Assembly (NCBI RefSeq): GCF_002025255.2
Contig: NZ_CP054587.1
Location: forward strand, 1,364,001 to 1,428,000
Length of the DNA: 64,000 nucleotides
Source: Halolamina sp. CBA1230
GTDB taxonomy: Archaea; Halobacteriota; Halobacteria; Halobacteriales; Haloferacaceae
Reading direction: 5' to 3'
The notes under the pieces are model-generated. The model did no database searches. It worked only from the letters and a program-made list of their open reading frames with translations, and was not told the origin of the DNA. Positions 36,266-45,731 of the stretch are shown here, piece by piece; the stretch's first letter is position 1; each line of letters starts with the position of its first letter. The translations under genes and the position numbers were made by a program.

Positions 36266-37411
36266 TCAGTCCCGCGGGAAGCCGACGTGCTCGGCGTCCG
36301 CAACGGCGCGGTCAGCCGCCTCGTCGATGTCGAACTCCCGGACGAGTTCGCCGTCGCGGAGCAGGGGCTCCAGCAGCGGTTCGCCGTCGGCGTCGCGGTC
36401 CGCGAGCGCGACGTGGTGGCCGCCGGGTTCGGTACGGTACACCTGCTTCGTCCCCGAGAGCTTCCCGCGCTTCGCGGCGGGGTCGCCCTCGACCGCGACG
36501 ATATCCAGCGCGAAGTCGATCGGGTCGGCGTTGCTGACGTAGCCGCCGACGCCGAACCCGTCGGCGACGTCGCGGAGGTGGCGTAGGCTCTCGGGCGTGA
36601 GCCCGCCGCTGACGAACACGTCGACGTCCCCGTGGCCGCGGGCGTCGAGCTCCCACTGCACCTCCCGGACGATATGTCGGAAGTCACCGCGCCGGGAGCC
36701 AGTGGTGTCGAGGCGGACGCTGTCGAGATTCTCGCCCAGCGTCTCGACCGCGCGCAGCACCTCGTCGACCTCGTCGGAGTAGGTGTCACAGAGCGTCACG
36801 CGGGGGACGTCGGGGGCGACCGCCTCGTCGAACGCGCGCCAGGCGGCCTCCTGGTTCCCACGGCCGAAGCAGATCAGCAGCGCGTGGGGCATCGTCCCGC
36901 CGGCCTCGCGGTCGATCAGCTCGCCGGCAGCGACGTTCGAGACGCCGTCGAGCCCACCCACGAGCGCCGAGCGCTCGACCATCGCGCCGATCGAGGGGTG
37001 GACGTGTCGGGTGCCGAAAGAGAGCACGCGCGAGGCCGGTGCCGCCCGCCGGGCACGGAGCGCGTGTGTCGCGACCGCGGAGGCGTGGGAGAGGAACCCG
37101 AGAAGCGCCGTCTCGTACCGCGCGAAGTCGAGGTAGTTCCCCTCGATCCGGAGGACGGGCCCGCCGTCGAACAGCGTCCCCTCCGGCAGCGCGTCGGCGT
37201 CGATCGGCAGCCCTTCGAGCAGGTGGGCGGCGTCTTTCAGCCCGGCGAGCAGTTCGAACTCGCCGGTCGGGAACTGGTCGGCGGTGACCTCCGCGACGAC
37301 GTGGGGGTTCCGTCCCGCGTGGGAGAGCGTCTCGGTCGTCCGGTCGAAGTAGGCGTCCGTCGCGTCGCCTGCCTGAATCGCCTCGGGTGGGATGATGTCG
37401 AACTCGCTCAT
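36266..37411 (-). CDS. pncB: Nicotinate phosphoribosyltransferase
   Basis: Converts nicotinate and PRPP to nicotinate mononucleotide in NAD salvage. Family blocks: AGDATDAYFDRTTETL at the N-terminus, LDFARYETALLGFLSHASAVAT, SFGTRHVHPSIGAMVER (catalytic His region), RLDTTGSRRGDFRHIVREVQWEL, DVFVSGGLTPESLRHLRD and the PRPP-related GVGGYVSNADPIDFALDIV. 381 residues, the archaeal length. Start 37411. Confidence 0.94.
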   Translation of the reverse strand: MSEFDIIPPEAIQAGDATDAYFDRTTETLSHAGRNPHVVAEVTADQFPTGEFELLAGLKDAAHLLEGLPIDADALPEGTLFDGGPVLRIEGNYLDFARYETALLGFLSHASAVATHALRARRAAPASRVLSFGTRHVHPSIGAMVERSALVGGLDGVSNVAAGELIDREAGGTMPHALLICFGRGNQEAAWRAFDEAVAPDVPRVTLCDTYSDEVDEVLRAVETLGENLDSVRLDTTGSRRGDFRHIVREVQWELDARGHGDVDVFVSGGLTPESLRHLRDVADGFGVGGYVSNADPIDFALDIVAVEGDPAAKRGKLSGTKQVYRTEPGGHHVALADRDADGEPLLEPLLRDGELVREFDIDEAADRAVADAEHVGFPRD

Positions 37412-37507
37412 GGTGTGGGTCCCGCACGCGCGGGAGACAGTCCGTGGGCGAACTCGGGGGCGTGTGAACAAAAAGTCCCGTCTATCGGCGACGGGTAGCG
37501 GTTGGCA

Positions 37508-37927
37508 CTACTCCGACTCCAACTGCTCGGCTAGCGTCACCGCGTCGGCGGCGACAGTCGTGTAGTCCACGCCGGCCTCGTCCGACACTAGCCGGAGGTG
37601 GGAGGCAAGCAGCGAGAGCGCCTGCATCCCCTCTTCCTGGGCGTCGTCGGCCTGCTGGGCGAACGTGGAGTCGACCTCGCGCCCCTCGCGGACGACGCCG
37701 ACGTAGAACGCGGTGGCGTCGTCGCCGATCAGCTCCCGAGCCTCCGCGACTCGGCGGGCGAACTCCTCGTCGTCCGCGTCGTTGCCGGCGTCCTCGCCGG
37801 CAGCGTGTGAGTCGCCTCCGGCATCGTCGCCGGCAGCGTGTGAGTCGCCCCCGGCATCGTCGCCGGCAGCGTGTGAGTCACCGTCGCCGGCGTCGGTCGG
37901 CGCGCCGTCCTCGGGGTCGTCGACCAC
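37508..37927 (-). CDS. Hypothetical protein with 11-residue repeats
   Basis: 139 residues. The N-terminal ~50 residues contain three copies of GDSHAAGDDAG encoded by a 33-bp tandem repeat; the rest is helical (DDEEFARRVAEARELIGDDATAFYVGVVREG ... EEGMQALSLLASHLRLVSDEAGVDYTTVAADAVTLAEQLE). It starts 5 bp after the end of the Rieske gene, so the two are probably one operon and it may assist that protein. Confidence 0.75.
   Translation of the reverse strand: MVDDPEDGAPTDAGDGDSHAAGDDAGGDSHAAGDDAGGDSHAAGEDAGNDADDEEFARRVAEARELIGDDATAFYVGVVREGREVDSTFAQQADDAQEEGMQALSLLASHLRLVSDEAGVDYTTVAADAVTLAEQLESE
37791..37889. repeat. 33-bp tandem repeat, three units
   Basis: Unit TCGTCGCCGGCAGCGTGTGA... repeated three times with few changes. 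Encodes GDSHAAGDDAG on the minus strand; the unit length preserves the frame. Confidence 0.8.
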
Positions 37928-37932
37928 GGGAA

Positions 37933-38796
37933 TCAGTCAGGCCGCGGTCGGGCGACGAACAGCGTCTGGACGATGCTGAACGGGTCGTAGACGGACTGGT
38001 GGCAGGCACAGTAGACGCCGTCGGCGCCGCCGAAGGAGGCCGAGGAGGCGGTCTGTTTGTAGCCGGGGACACAGCAGAAGTGGGTACACTTGTTGAGCCA
38101 CGCGATGAACCCGTCCTGCGTGCTGGCCTGGACCCAGTTCACGATCGACTGGTCGGCGTCGGTGTTCCCGTTGGCGATGTTCTCGATGATCGGGCTGCGG
38201 ATCACCTGGATCGGGATGGTGTTCTCGGTGTCCTCCGAGCGCCAGCGACCGGTCGCGGGCTTGCCGAGGCCGGACTGGCCGATCCCGTTGCCCCAGGTCT
38301 CGTAGTTCTCGAACATGTCGATGTTGAGCCGGTCGCCCTCGCTGAGCTCCTCGCTCTGCCAGTCGTAGGCGGGGCCGGCGCCCGATCGGAAGTAGTTCTC
38401 GGACTCGTAGCTCGGAACGATCCCCTGGTAGGACTGGACGCCGCAGTACTGGAACCACTCGGAGGAGTAGGTCTGCCCCCCCATCTCGGTCTGGGCGACC
38501 TCGATCGTTCGGCCGCCCTGCTCGACCTCCTCGACCTCGGGCCAGACGCCCTTGAGATACCCCTCGTCGTCGATCTCGATGGGGATCTGGGGCATCCCGC
38601 GCGGCGCGGGGCCCGCGGTGTTCTCGATGGCCATCGCGGTGGTCGAACCGCCGCCCGACCCCGGCGACTGGGTCGCGGCGTTGATGCCGGTCGCACCGGT
38701 CATCCCGACGGCGGCCAGCCCCGCGCCGCCGACGACCCCTTTGACGAACCGCCGACGCCCGGACTCGGCGGGATACTTGTCCTCGTCTGCGCTCAT
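37933..38796 (-). CDS. Rieske (2Fe-2S) iron-sulfur protein, Tat-exported
   Basis: 287 residues. Tat signal GRRRFVKGVVGGAGLAAVG near residue 13. The Rieske cluster ligands are in CTHFCCVPGYK (C-x-H) and YCACHQSVYDPF (C-x2-H), ~22 residues apart. A ~150-residue insertion precedes the cluster domain, as in haloarchaeal bc-type complexes. It should pass electrons from quinol to a c- or halocyanin-type carrier. No cytochrome b gene is adjacent. Confidence 0.92.
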   Translation of the reverse strand: MSADEDKYPAESGRRRFVKGVVGGAGLAAVGMTGATGINAATQSPGSGGGSTTAMAIENTAGPAPRGMPQIPIEIDDEGYLKGVWPEVEEVEQGGRTIEVAQTEMGGQTYSSEWFQYCGVQSYQGIVPSYESENYFRSGAGPAYDWQSEELSEGDRLNIDMFENYETWGNGIGQSGLGKPATGRWRSEDTENTIPIQVIRSPIIENIANGNTDADQSIVNWVQASTQDGFIAWLNKCTHFCCVPGYKQTASSASFGGADGVYCACHQSVYDPFSIVQTLFVARPRPD

Positions 38797-39035
38797 GCCT
38801 AACAGGTCGGTGCCGCGTTCTCAAAAGCATGACGAAGCACCCATGCGGCGGCTCTCACCCGTCAGACCCCCTGTCGATCACTGCGACGCGCTCGGGAGCC
38901 GCCAACGTCCCCCTCGCGCTCGGGGTTCCCGTGATCGAGTCGCAGGGTTCGGAGCCATTGTGTTCTACTCCGCACGCGCGAGGCGGCCGCGGAGTCCGGC
39001 GAACCCTTTAGGCGCTACCGGGGGAACGATGTCGT

Positions 39036-39656
39036 ATGGTTGAACTGACGCGTCGACGGGTCCTCCGGGCGGTCGGTATCGCCGGCGTCGCCGCGCTGGC
39101 GGGCTGTACCGACGGGACGGGCGATCGGATGGCGACCGACTCGGCGACGCGGACAGCGACCCCCAACGCCACTATGACCGACGACCCCGACACCGAGACC
39201 GACGAGGAACAGCGACTGACCGACGTCGAGACGACGATCCACCAGACTGCCCGCGCGCTCGACCGATCGTGGGAGCGCGAACAGCGCCCCGGGATCTGTG
39301 CCCTGTTCCGCTCCGCGGCGGCGGCCGAGGCGCTCGTCGAGGACGCCGACGAGGAGACGCGGTCGTTCGTCGACGACACCGAGTTCGAGTCGTCGGTGCT
39401 GGTGTACGTCGAGTCCGTCGGCCCCACGGGCTGCTACGACGAGATCGAGTTCTCGGAGCTGGGGCTCGACGACGACGCCGTGCTCCGCGGGAACGCCGCG
39501 GCGGTCGACACCTCTGACCGGATGACCGCGTGCCAGGACGTGATCACCTACGCCGGGGCGCTGGTGCGGGTGGAGGCAGAGGTTCGGAGCGCAGAGCTTC
39601 GCGTGTTCGACGGCTGGGGGCGGAGTGCGCTGGTGAGTTCGCGCAGCGAGCGGTAA
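39036..39656 (+). CDS. Tat lipoprotein, hypothetical
   Basis: 206 residues: TRRRVLRAVGIAGVAALAGC combines an RR motif and lipobox, followed by a Thr/Asp-rich linker. The mature domain contains four Cys (GICALF, GCYDEIE, ACQDV region) that could form disulfides, with acidic surface. No family recognised. The last ~15 residues (SALVSSRSER) are encoded by a short GCGCAGCGAGCG repeat-like sequence and may be a late extension. Confidence 0.75.
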   Translation: MVELTRRRVLRAVGIAGVAALAGCTDGTGDRMATDSATRTATPNATMTDDPDTETDEEQRLTDVETTIHQTARALDRSWEREQRPGICALFRSAAAAEALVEDADEETRSFVDDTEFESSVLVYVESVGPTGCYDEIEFSELGLDDDAVLRGNAAAVDTSDRMTACQDVITYAGALVRVEAEVRSAELRVFDGWGRSALVSSRSER

Positions 39657-39703
39657 TGGCGGAGTTTTCGGGTCCTGCGTTGCTGCTCGCCGTCAGTACC
39701 GCG

Positions 39704-39709
39704 AAAAAA
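39704..39709 (-). terminator. T6 run after the surface-protein gene
   Basis: On the minus strand CATTTTTTCGC lies about 30 bases after the stop of the large surface-protein gene; a plausible archaeal terminator. Confidence 0.35.
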
Positions 39710-39737
39710 TGACCGCGAGTCGCAGTTAGTTGCTCGT

Positions 39738-42700
39738 CTATTCCGCTGCTTGGACAGTGACCGTATCGCTGTCCTGAGTGTCGCTACTGACAGTAACGTT
39801 CACTTCCGGCACGTCACCGGGTCCAGTCGAGTAGGTGAACGAACTCCCAGTGTCCTGACCAGCGTCGATCTGGAGCGTGGTGCTGTCCACGCTGGAGCCG
39901 TTGATCAGGAGGTCGATCGACTTCTCTCCGATTACGTCACCGGTGTTGGTCACCGTGTAGTCGACGACGATGTCGTCGCCCTCGCTCACGGAGTCGTTGA
40001 TCGAGTCGATCGTGACCTGGAAGTTCGCCGGTTCGCTCACGCTCAGCGTCCGCTGAGCCGAGTCGTCCGCCGAGGAGACGGTGACGTTCGCACCGTCGTC
40101 CGCGGCTGACGTCGTGTAGCTGAGTTCGACGGTCGTACTCGCCCCGCCGACGAGCGTGACTTCCTCAGTGACAGCCTCACTACCGCCGACGTCGAGGCTC
40201 ACCGTCTGGGTGGCCTGCTGACTGCCGGTGTTCTCGATCGTGGCGTTCACGACCGCGTCCTCGCCGCCCACGACGTCGAGGCTACTGTCGGCGTCGTTGA
40301 TGCTGACCTCGAAGTTCGCCGGCTCCTGAACCGTCAGTTCGGTCGAATTGGTGCTGTCGGCTGAACTGACTTCCACAGTGTACTCGCCCGTGGAGAGGCC
40401 GGAGACATCGAGGTTGTTGAACGGCAGGTCACGGCTCTCACCGGAGAACACCTGCACGTCCTGAAGCGTCCGGCTGATGCCGGTCTCGTTCCCCTCGGAG
40501 TCGAGGATGCGCAGGGTGATATCCTGCTCGCCGGTGACTTCACCGACGTTCTCGACGACCACGTCGGCGTCGATACTCTCAGTACCCACGTCGATCTGGT
40601 CGTCGCTCAGGCTCGGTTCCTGGACCTCGTACTCCGCGGAGACCACGTCGATCGTCGCGGAGTCCTGAAGGTCCTCGAATCCAGTGCCGGAAGCGACAGC
40701 GACCGTCTCACCGTCGACCTCAGCAGTCACGGTGACGTCGGTCTCGCCGCGCGCCAGCTCCTCGCCGAGAGTCACTTCAGCATCAGTGTTGGCGCCAGTG
40801 ACCGTCTCGGTGCCCAGCGACTCGCCGCCGCTGGTCACGTTGAGGGTGAACTCTGCGCCGTCGTTGCTGCCGTCAAGCAGGGTCGCGGTCGACACCGTGA
40901 TGGTGTCGAGATCGTCGGTCCCCTGCTCGAGCGTCTGATCGTCGACCGTCAGCTCGCCCGTGTACACCGTCGCGGTTGCGTTCACGCCACGAGGCGCGTC
41001 CGGATCGGGTGCCTCACCGGTCGCGTTCGGTTCGTGGATCGCGACCGTGTGGTTGCCGGGCGAAGCGTCCGACGCGTTCAGCATCACGTCGCCTCCGCTG
41101 AACTCGCCTTCGCTGAGTTCGCTGAACTGCTTGTAGTCGACGATCTCGCCGGTATCGGTGTCGATCAGCACCAGGAAGTCGCTCTGGGGCTCGACACCGG
41201 CTTCGGTCATCACCGTGTTCACGTCCACCGGCTGGACGTTCTCGACCACGACCTCGCCGTTCTCACCGACCGCCTGGTCGGCGAAGTCGACGTTGCCGTT
41301 GGTTGCCGTCTCGACGGTGACCGTCGCGCTGTCGGTCAGCGACTGGTACGACGACGTACCCGCCTGCGGGATCGCCCCGTCGGCGTCCACGAGCGTCGCG
41401 GTCACCTCGCTCGTCACGTTGATGGACTCGCTCAGCGAGACCGTCACGTCGTCGTTCTCGCCAGTCAGGCCCATCTCGGAGCCGATGACCTCGCCGTCGA
41501 CGCTGATCTCGACGCCGAACGTGGTATCGTCGTTCGCGCCGTCGAGCAGGTCAGCGGTCGCGACCGTGACTTCGTCGGTCGAGTCCTGCACCGTCTGGTC
41601 CTCGACCGAGACGCTGGCGTCGTAGACGGTCGCGCTCACATTCGTCGTCACGTTGGCCGCGGTGGCCGCAGAGACGTTGTCACCCGGACCGTACTCGCTG
41701 CTGAGCTGGTCCGTCGGGATGACGTGGGCGGTGTGATCGCCCGGGAAGCCGCCGGCGTCCGCGACCGTGATCGAGACATTCGTCGGCTCGTCGCTCGCCG
41801 GGAACGCCGCCGTGCCAGCGATCGTGCGGTTCTCGCCGTAGGTGAGGACAACAGTGCTGTCCTCGGCCGCCTGCACGTCCTCGATCAGCACCTCGCTGCC
41901 GTCACCGAGGATCTGATCGTCGAACGCCGCGTCGCTCTCGATCGGCGTGATCGTCGCGGCGTCCGTGATCGTGCTCACGGAGCCGTCGTCAACCACGTTG
42001 ATCGGAGCCAGCGCATCCGTCTCGTTGCTGAAGTGCAGCATCGCGACGTACTCGCCTTCCTCGTCGATCGACTCTTCGAGGCTGACGGTCACGTCGCTCT
42101 CCTCACCGGTCAGGTCCGTCTCCGTTCCGATGATGTCGCCGCTCGCGTTGTGGATGGCGACAGCGAACTGCGTGCTGTTGCCCATCCCGTCCATCAGGGC
42201 AGCCGTCTGGACCGTGACCTCAGTGGTGCTGCCGACGAACTCCTGGTCCTCGAAGGCCAGGTCGGCGTCGTACAGTTCACCCGTGTCGGTCACGATACCG
42301 TCGTCGCCCACCAGCTGCACGTCACTGGTGAGGTGGGCGCGGTACTCGCCCGGTTCGACGCTCTCGTCGAGTTCGACGACGAACTCCTCGTTGGCCGCGC
42401 GGTCCTCGAGCGCGTACGTACCAACGACGTTGAGGTCGTCGTCAGTGATCACGACGTACTGGCCTTCGTCGCCAGTCACGCCGTCGACGAACACGGAGTC
42501 GTTCCCGTTGTAGGAGCCGATCTCCTGGTTCGGGAGGTTGACGCTCGCGTCGAGTTCGCCAACGGTAATCGTCACCGTGGCGCTGTCGGAGACGTCCACG
42601 AAGCCAGTTTCGCTGGCCTCCTGGAACGTCTCGCCCGTCTCGTTGTTGACCAGCACGGCCTCGATGTCCGTCACACCTTCCGCGGTGATCGGGTCGTCGA

Positions 42701-45116
42701 GCGTGACCGTCACCGAGTTGCTGCCGGTCAGCACCTCGGACTCACCGATCATGTTGCCGCCCTGGTGAATCTCGACGGTGAAGTTCGTCTCAGTCGCTGC
42801 CTCGACATTCGCTGTCGAGACGTCGACCTCGGAGACTTCAGCCGTCTCGTCTTCCTCGAAGCTCTCACTCACGTCGTCGACAGTCACGTCAGCGTCGACG
42901 ATGGTCGCCTGATCGTCCACCAGGCCCGGGCTATCGGCCATATCGCTCGTCTCCGTCGAGACGATGTGGGCGATGTACTGGCCCGGTTCCGAACCGGAGA
43001 CATCGACGAGAACGGTCTCCTCGTTGATGTCACCGGCCTCGTCGTACTCACCGACGATGTTGAAGTCGGTGTCGGTCACGACGATCTTCTGGTCCGCGCT
43101 CGCGATGACGTCCTCGACGAGGACCTCACCGTCGGCGTTCATGGACTGGTCGTCGAACGTCAGCGTCGACTCGGCCACAGTCAGCGTGCCCGAGGCGGTG
43201 TCGTCCGGCGAGGAAGCCGTGTACTCCACGGTGTCGCCGGTCGACATGTTGCTCGTGTCGACGGTGAAGCTCGTGGTCGTCCAGTCGTCACCGTAGACGG
43301 AGACTTCCGAGCTCTTGGTTTCACCGTCGGCCGAGAAGTTGATCGTCGCGGTCTGGTCGATCAGCGCGTTATTGTAGACCTCGACGTCGACCAGCGTGCT
43401 GTCCGCGTCAGCGAACGCGAACTGGTCGTCGACATCCACGCCGATGGTCGTCTCCTCGATGGTGACCGTCTCGTTGGTCTCCTGCTCGCCGTCAGCGTTG
43501 AGCAGGCGGACCTCGACCGTGCTGTCCTCGATCATCGACGCGTTCACGTCGAGGGCGAGGTTCGTCGCGGTGCCGCTGTCGACGGCCGTGGTGTTGAGAA
43601 CGGTGCCGTTGGAGACGAGTTCGACGCTCGCTGCGCCGTTGTAGTCGACCTGGCTGACCACGAACTCGTTGTCGAGCGTGAGCGCCTGGTCCTGCACGTA
43701 CAGGCCCTCGTCACCAACGTCGACGGAGTCCGTCGCGCTGTCGCCCTCGGTCAGTGCCTCAACCGTGAGGCCGGGCACGTCGTCCTGCGAGAGCCTGTAG
43801 GTCAACGTGACCGTCTCGCTCTCGCCGTTCTCGAGCGTCACGCCGAGGCTGCGGTCGACGCGCTCGTCGGAGACGTTCAGGTCGACGAACTGCGTGTCGA
43901 GGCCACCGTAGTTCTCGACGGTGACGGTGACGGTGACTGCCTGCTCGTCACTTTCGAGCACCTGGTGGTTGTCCTCGGCCTGGTACTCGTCGCGCGGGAC
44001 GACCGTCGCGTCGACGTTCGTGACCGTGAAGTTCGACTCCTCGATCCCGAGCACTTCCTCGCGGTCCCCAGTCTCGTAGGACGGCGAGATGATCGCGCGC
44101 TCGTAGCTGGTGTTCTCGTCGTTGTAGGCCCAGTAGGCCTCGTAGGAACCGATCTCCGTGCTACCGTCGTACTTCTGGTTGAACGTGGAGCTGAACACGC
44201 TGAGCTCGGACGGGTCGACCTCGAGGAGGTCCTCGTCGAGCGTACGCGTGTCCTGCATCTCGGTACTGTCGATCGCGAAGTTCGAACCCGTCAGCGTCCA
44301 GCCCTCTGCCAGGTCCGCCGTGCCGGCGACCGGCACGTCGTCGCTGAACGTGAAGCCGAGGCGGGCATCGTCAGCCGCCGCGGAGACGTACAGCCCCTGG
44401 TGGAGGTCGGACGGCGAGTCGAACTCGGACTGGGTGACCGACTCGTAGGTCACGCCCGAGGTGTTCCACGTGTTGATCGCGCTGACGTTGTCGGCGGAGA
44501 GTTCAGCGGCCTGCGGGACCGAGAGGAGGTTGTACCCTTCCTCCAGGTCGGCCGTCTCGTGGACCGTCTCCACCGTGTCCGTTTCGAGCACCATCATCTC
44601 CTCGACGCTGACCGTCAGCGTCTCGCCCGCGGACGCGTCGAGCGTCGCGGGGTCGAAGGAGGCCGTGGCGGTGCCGTTCTCGACCTCGGCGGTCGCGACC
44701 GGCTCGTCGCCGACGGTGAAGGTGATCATCTCGCCATCGACGAGTTCGCCGTCGGAGACGACGTCGTTGGCAGTCACGGTGACGCTCTCGGCGTCGTCGA
44801 CCGTCCCGACGAAGTCGGCGTCGATCGAGGTCGAGCCGACGGCGTCAGTGACTATGCCGTCCTGCGCGACGCTCACGGCGTTCGCGAGCACGCGCGCGGC
44901 GTCGTCAGTGAACACGTCGACCGGTTCGTAGTTGTTCGGTGCGATACTGCTCAGCAGCACCGACCCGGAGTCCGGATCGACCGCCGCTGCGGGCCCGGCG
45001 GGGCTCTGCCCCTGCAGACCGGACTCCGCGAGCGTCTCGCCGCTGGCACCATTGAACCAGGTGTAGTCCGAGTCGCCACCGGTGTGGATCACGAAGCTCT
45101 CGCCCGCTTCAGCCAC
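39738..45116 (-). CDS. Giant surface-type protein with alternating DQ modules and CARDB domains, probably N-terminally truncated
   Basis: 1792 residues, very acidic, beta-rich, Thr/Val/Asp-dominated. Residues ~1-140 resemble the first part of S-layer/BGTF-type haloarchaeal proteins (FVIHTGGDSDYTWFNGASGE). The middle has at least four pairs of ~95-105-residue modules: one type starts xDDQ...VLVEDV...VVITD.D, the other xDDQ...TADLLDGxNDxTxFxVEI. The C-terminal third holds three CARDB-like sandwiches. The start is GTG 45116; an in-frame stop lies 39 bases upstream of it. There is no signal peptide and no PGF-CTERM or membrane anchor. Confidence 0.8.
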   Translation of the reverse strand: MAEAGESFVIHTGGDSDYTWFNGASGETLAESGLQGQSPAGPAAAVDPDSGSVLLSSIAPNNYEPVDVFTDDAARVLANAVSVAQDGIVTDAVGSTSIDADFVGTVDDAESVTVTANDVVSDGELVDGEMITFTVGDEPVATAEVENGTATASFDPATLDASAGETLTVSVEEMMVLETDTVETVHETADLEEGYNLLSVPQAAELSADNVSAINTWNTSGVTYESVTQSEFDSPSDLHQGLYVSAAADDARLGFTFSDDVPVAGTADLAEGWTLTGSNFAIDSTEMQDTRTLDEDLLEVDPSELSVFSSTFNQKYDGSTEIGSYEAYWAYNDENTSYERAIISPSYETGDREEVLGIEESNFTVTNVDATVVPRDEYQAEDNHQVLESDEQAVTVTVTVENYGGLDTQFVDLNVSDERVDRSLGVTLENGESETVTLTYRLSQDDVPGLTVEALTEGDSATDSVDVGDEGLYVQDQALTLDNEFVVSQVDYNGAASVELVSNGTVLNTTAVDSGTATNLALDVNASMIEDSTVEVRLLNADGEQETNETVTIEETTIGVDVDDQFAFADADSTLVDVEVYNNALIDQTATINFSADGETKSSEVSVYGDDWTTTSFTVDTSNMSTGDTVEYTASSPDDTASGTLTVAESTLTFDDQSMNADGEVLVEDVIASADQKIVVTDTDFNIVGEYDEAGDINEETVLVDVSGSEPGQYIAHIVSTETSDMADSPGLVDDQATIVDADVTVDDVSESFEEDETAEVSEVDVSTANVEAATETNFTVEIHQGGNMIGESEVLTGSNSVTVTLDDPITAEGVTDIEAVLVNNETGETFQEASETGFVDVSDSATVTITVGELDASVNLPNQEIGSYNGNDSVFVDGVTGDEGQYVVITDDDLNVVGTYALEDRAANEEFVVELDESVEPGEYRAHLTSDVQLVGDDGIVTDTGELYDADLAFEDQEFVGSTTEVTVQTAALMDGMGNSTQFAVAIHNASGDIIGTETDLTGEESDVTVSLEESIDEEGEYVAMLHFSNETDALAPINVVDDGSVSTITDAATITPIESDAAFDDQILGDGSEVLIEDVQAAEDSTVVLTYGENRTIAGTAAFPASDEPTNVSITVADAGGFPGDHTAHVIPTDQLSSEYGPGDNVSAATAANVTTNVSATVYDASVSVEDQTVQDSTDEVTVATADLLDGANDDTTFGVEISVDGEVIGSEMGLTGENDDVTVSLSESINVTSEVTATLVDADGAIPQAGTSSYQSLTDSATVTVETATNGNVDFADQAVGENGEVVVENVQPVDVNTVMTEAGVEPQSDFLVLIDTDTGEIVDYKQFSELSEGEFSGGDVMLNASDASPGNHTVAIHEPNATGEAPDPDAPRGVNATATVYTGELTVDDQTLEQGTDDLDTITVSTATLLDGSNDGAEFTLNVTSGGESLGTETVTGANTDAEVTLGEELARGETDVTVTAEVDGETVAVASGTGFEDLQDSATIDVVSAEYEVQEPSLSDDQIDVGTESIDADVVVENVGEVTGEQDITLRILDSEGNETGISRTLQDVQVFSGESRDLPFNNLDVSGLSTGEYTVEVSSADSTNSTELTVQEPANFEVSINDADSSLDVVGGEDAVVNATIENTGSQQATQTVSLDVGGSEAVTEEVTLVGGASTTVELSYTTSAADDGANVTVSSADDSAQRTLSVSEPANFQVTIDSINDSVSEGDDIVVDYTVTNTGDVIGEKSIDLLINGSSVDSTTLQIDAGQDTGSSFTYSTGPGDVPEVNVTVSSDTQDSDTVTVQAAE

Positions 45117-45171
45117 CCTCAGGGAGTGACGGTCAGCTCGCGGCAGGAACAGTCAACGAGGGTTCGCGCCG

Positions 45172-45693
45172 TCAGCCCAGCAGCCGCGAGCAGGAGCCAC
45201 AGAGGTTCTCCTCCTTCACGTCGACCTCACGCACCGTCGGAGAGAACGACATCACGCATTTGCTGTTGTCGCAGTGTTCCAGCCCGAAGTTGTGGCCCAT
45301 CTCGTGGACGACTTCCTTGCGGACGCGGTCGGCGAACACCTCCGAAGTGGGCTTGTTGGAGATGCCGCCGTCGGAGGAAGTGTTGAGCCGGTGGGTCGAG
45401 ATCACCGACCCCCGACCGTTGAGGTAGGCGAGCCCGAACACGTAGTTGCGCTGCCGGTAGTAGAGATCCTCGGTGGTGATGGCGATGTTCTTGTCGCCGG
45501 TGCCGGCGTCGCCCGCCACCTCGATGAACCGCTCGGCGCGGTACTGGCTCCGGCCGCGGTCGAACGCGTCCTCCGGGATCGCCTGCTCGCTCCGAACGCC
45601 GACCTCGCAGTCGTAGACGGTCCGCAACGCCTCTGACGCCTCGCGTTTGGCGCGGCTCGGGACCGGCCCGACTGGAACGATGTCGACGTGCAT
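45172..45693 (-). CDS. amzA: Archaemetzincin metalloprotease
   Basis: 173 residues. The zinc site HEMGHNFGLEHC (HExxHxxGxxH plus Cys) is followed by CVMSF with the Met-turn and LCGSC, the full archaemetzincin consensus with its extra zinc-binding cysteines. MHVDIVPVGPVPSRAKREASEAL is the usual N-terminus; start 45693. A predicted zinc peptidase whose natural substrate is unknown. It stands 55 bp before the surface-protein gene on the same strand. Confidence 0.94.
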   Translation of the reverse strand: MHVDIVPVGPVPSRAKREASEALRTVYDCEVGVRSEQAIPEDAFDRGRSQYRAERFIEVAGDAGTGDKNIAITTEDLYYRQRNYVFGLAYLNGRGSVISTHRLNTSSDGGISNKPTSEVFADRVRKEVVHEMGHNFGLEHCDNSKCVMSFSPTVREVDVKEENLCGSCSRLLG

Positions 45694-45731
45694 ATCCCGA
45701 CCAACGCCGAGGATCAGCATAAACCCTCGGC

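Noticed and set aside
41034-45386. 1450-codon plus-strand ORF opposite the giant surface protein
   Set aside because: Mirror of the minus-strand gene; rich in Arg/His/Val with no domain pattern. The minus strand has clear repeated modules and CARDB domains.
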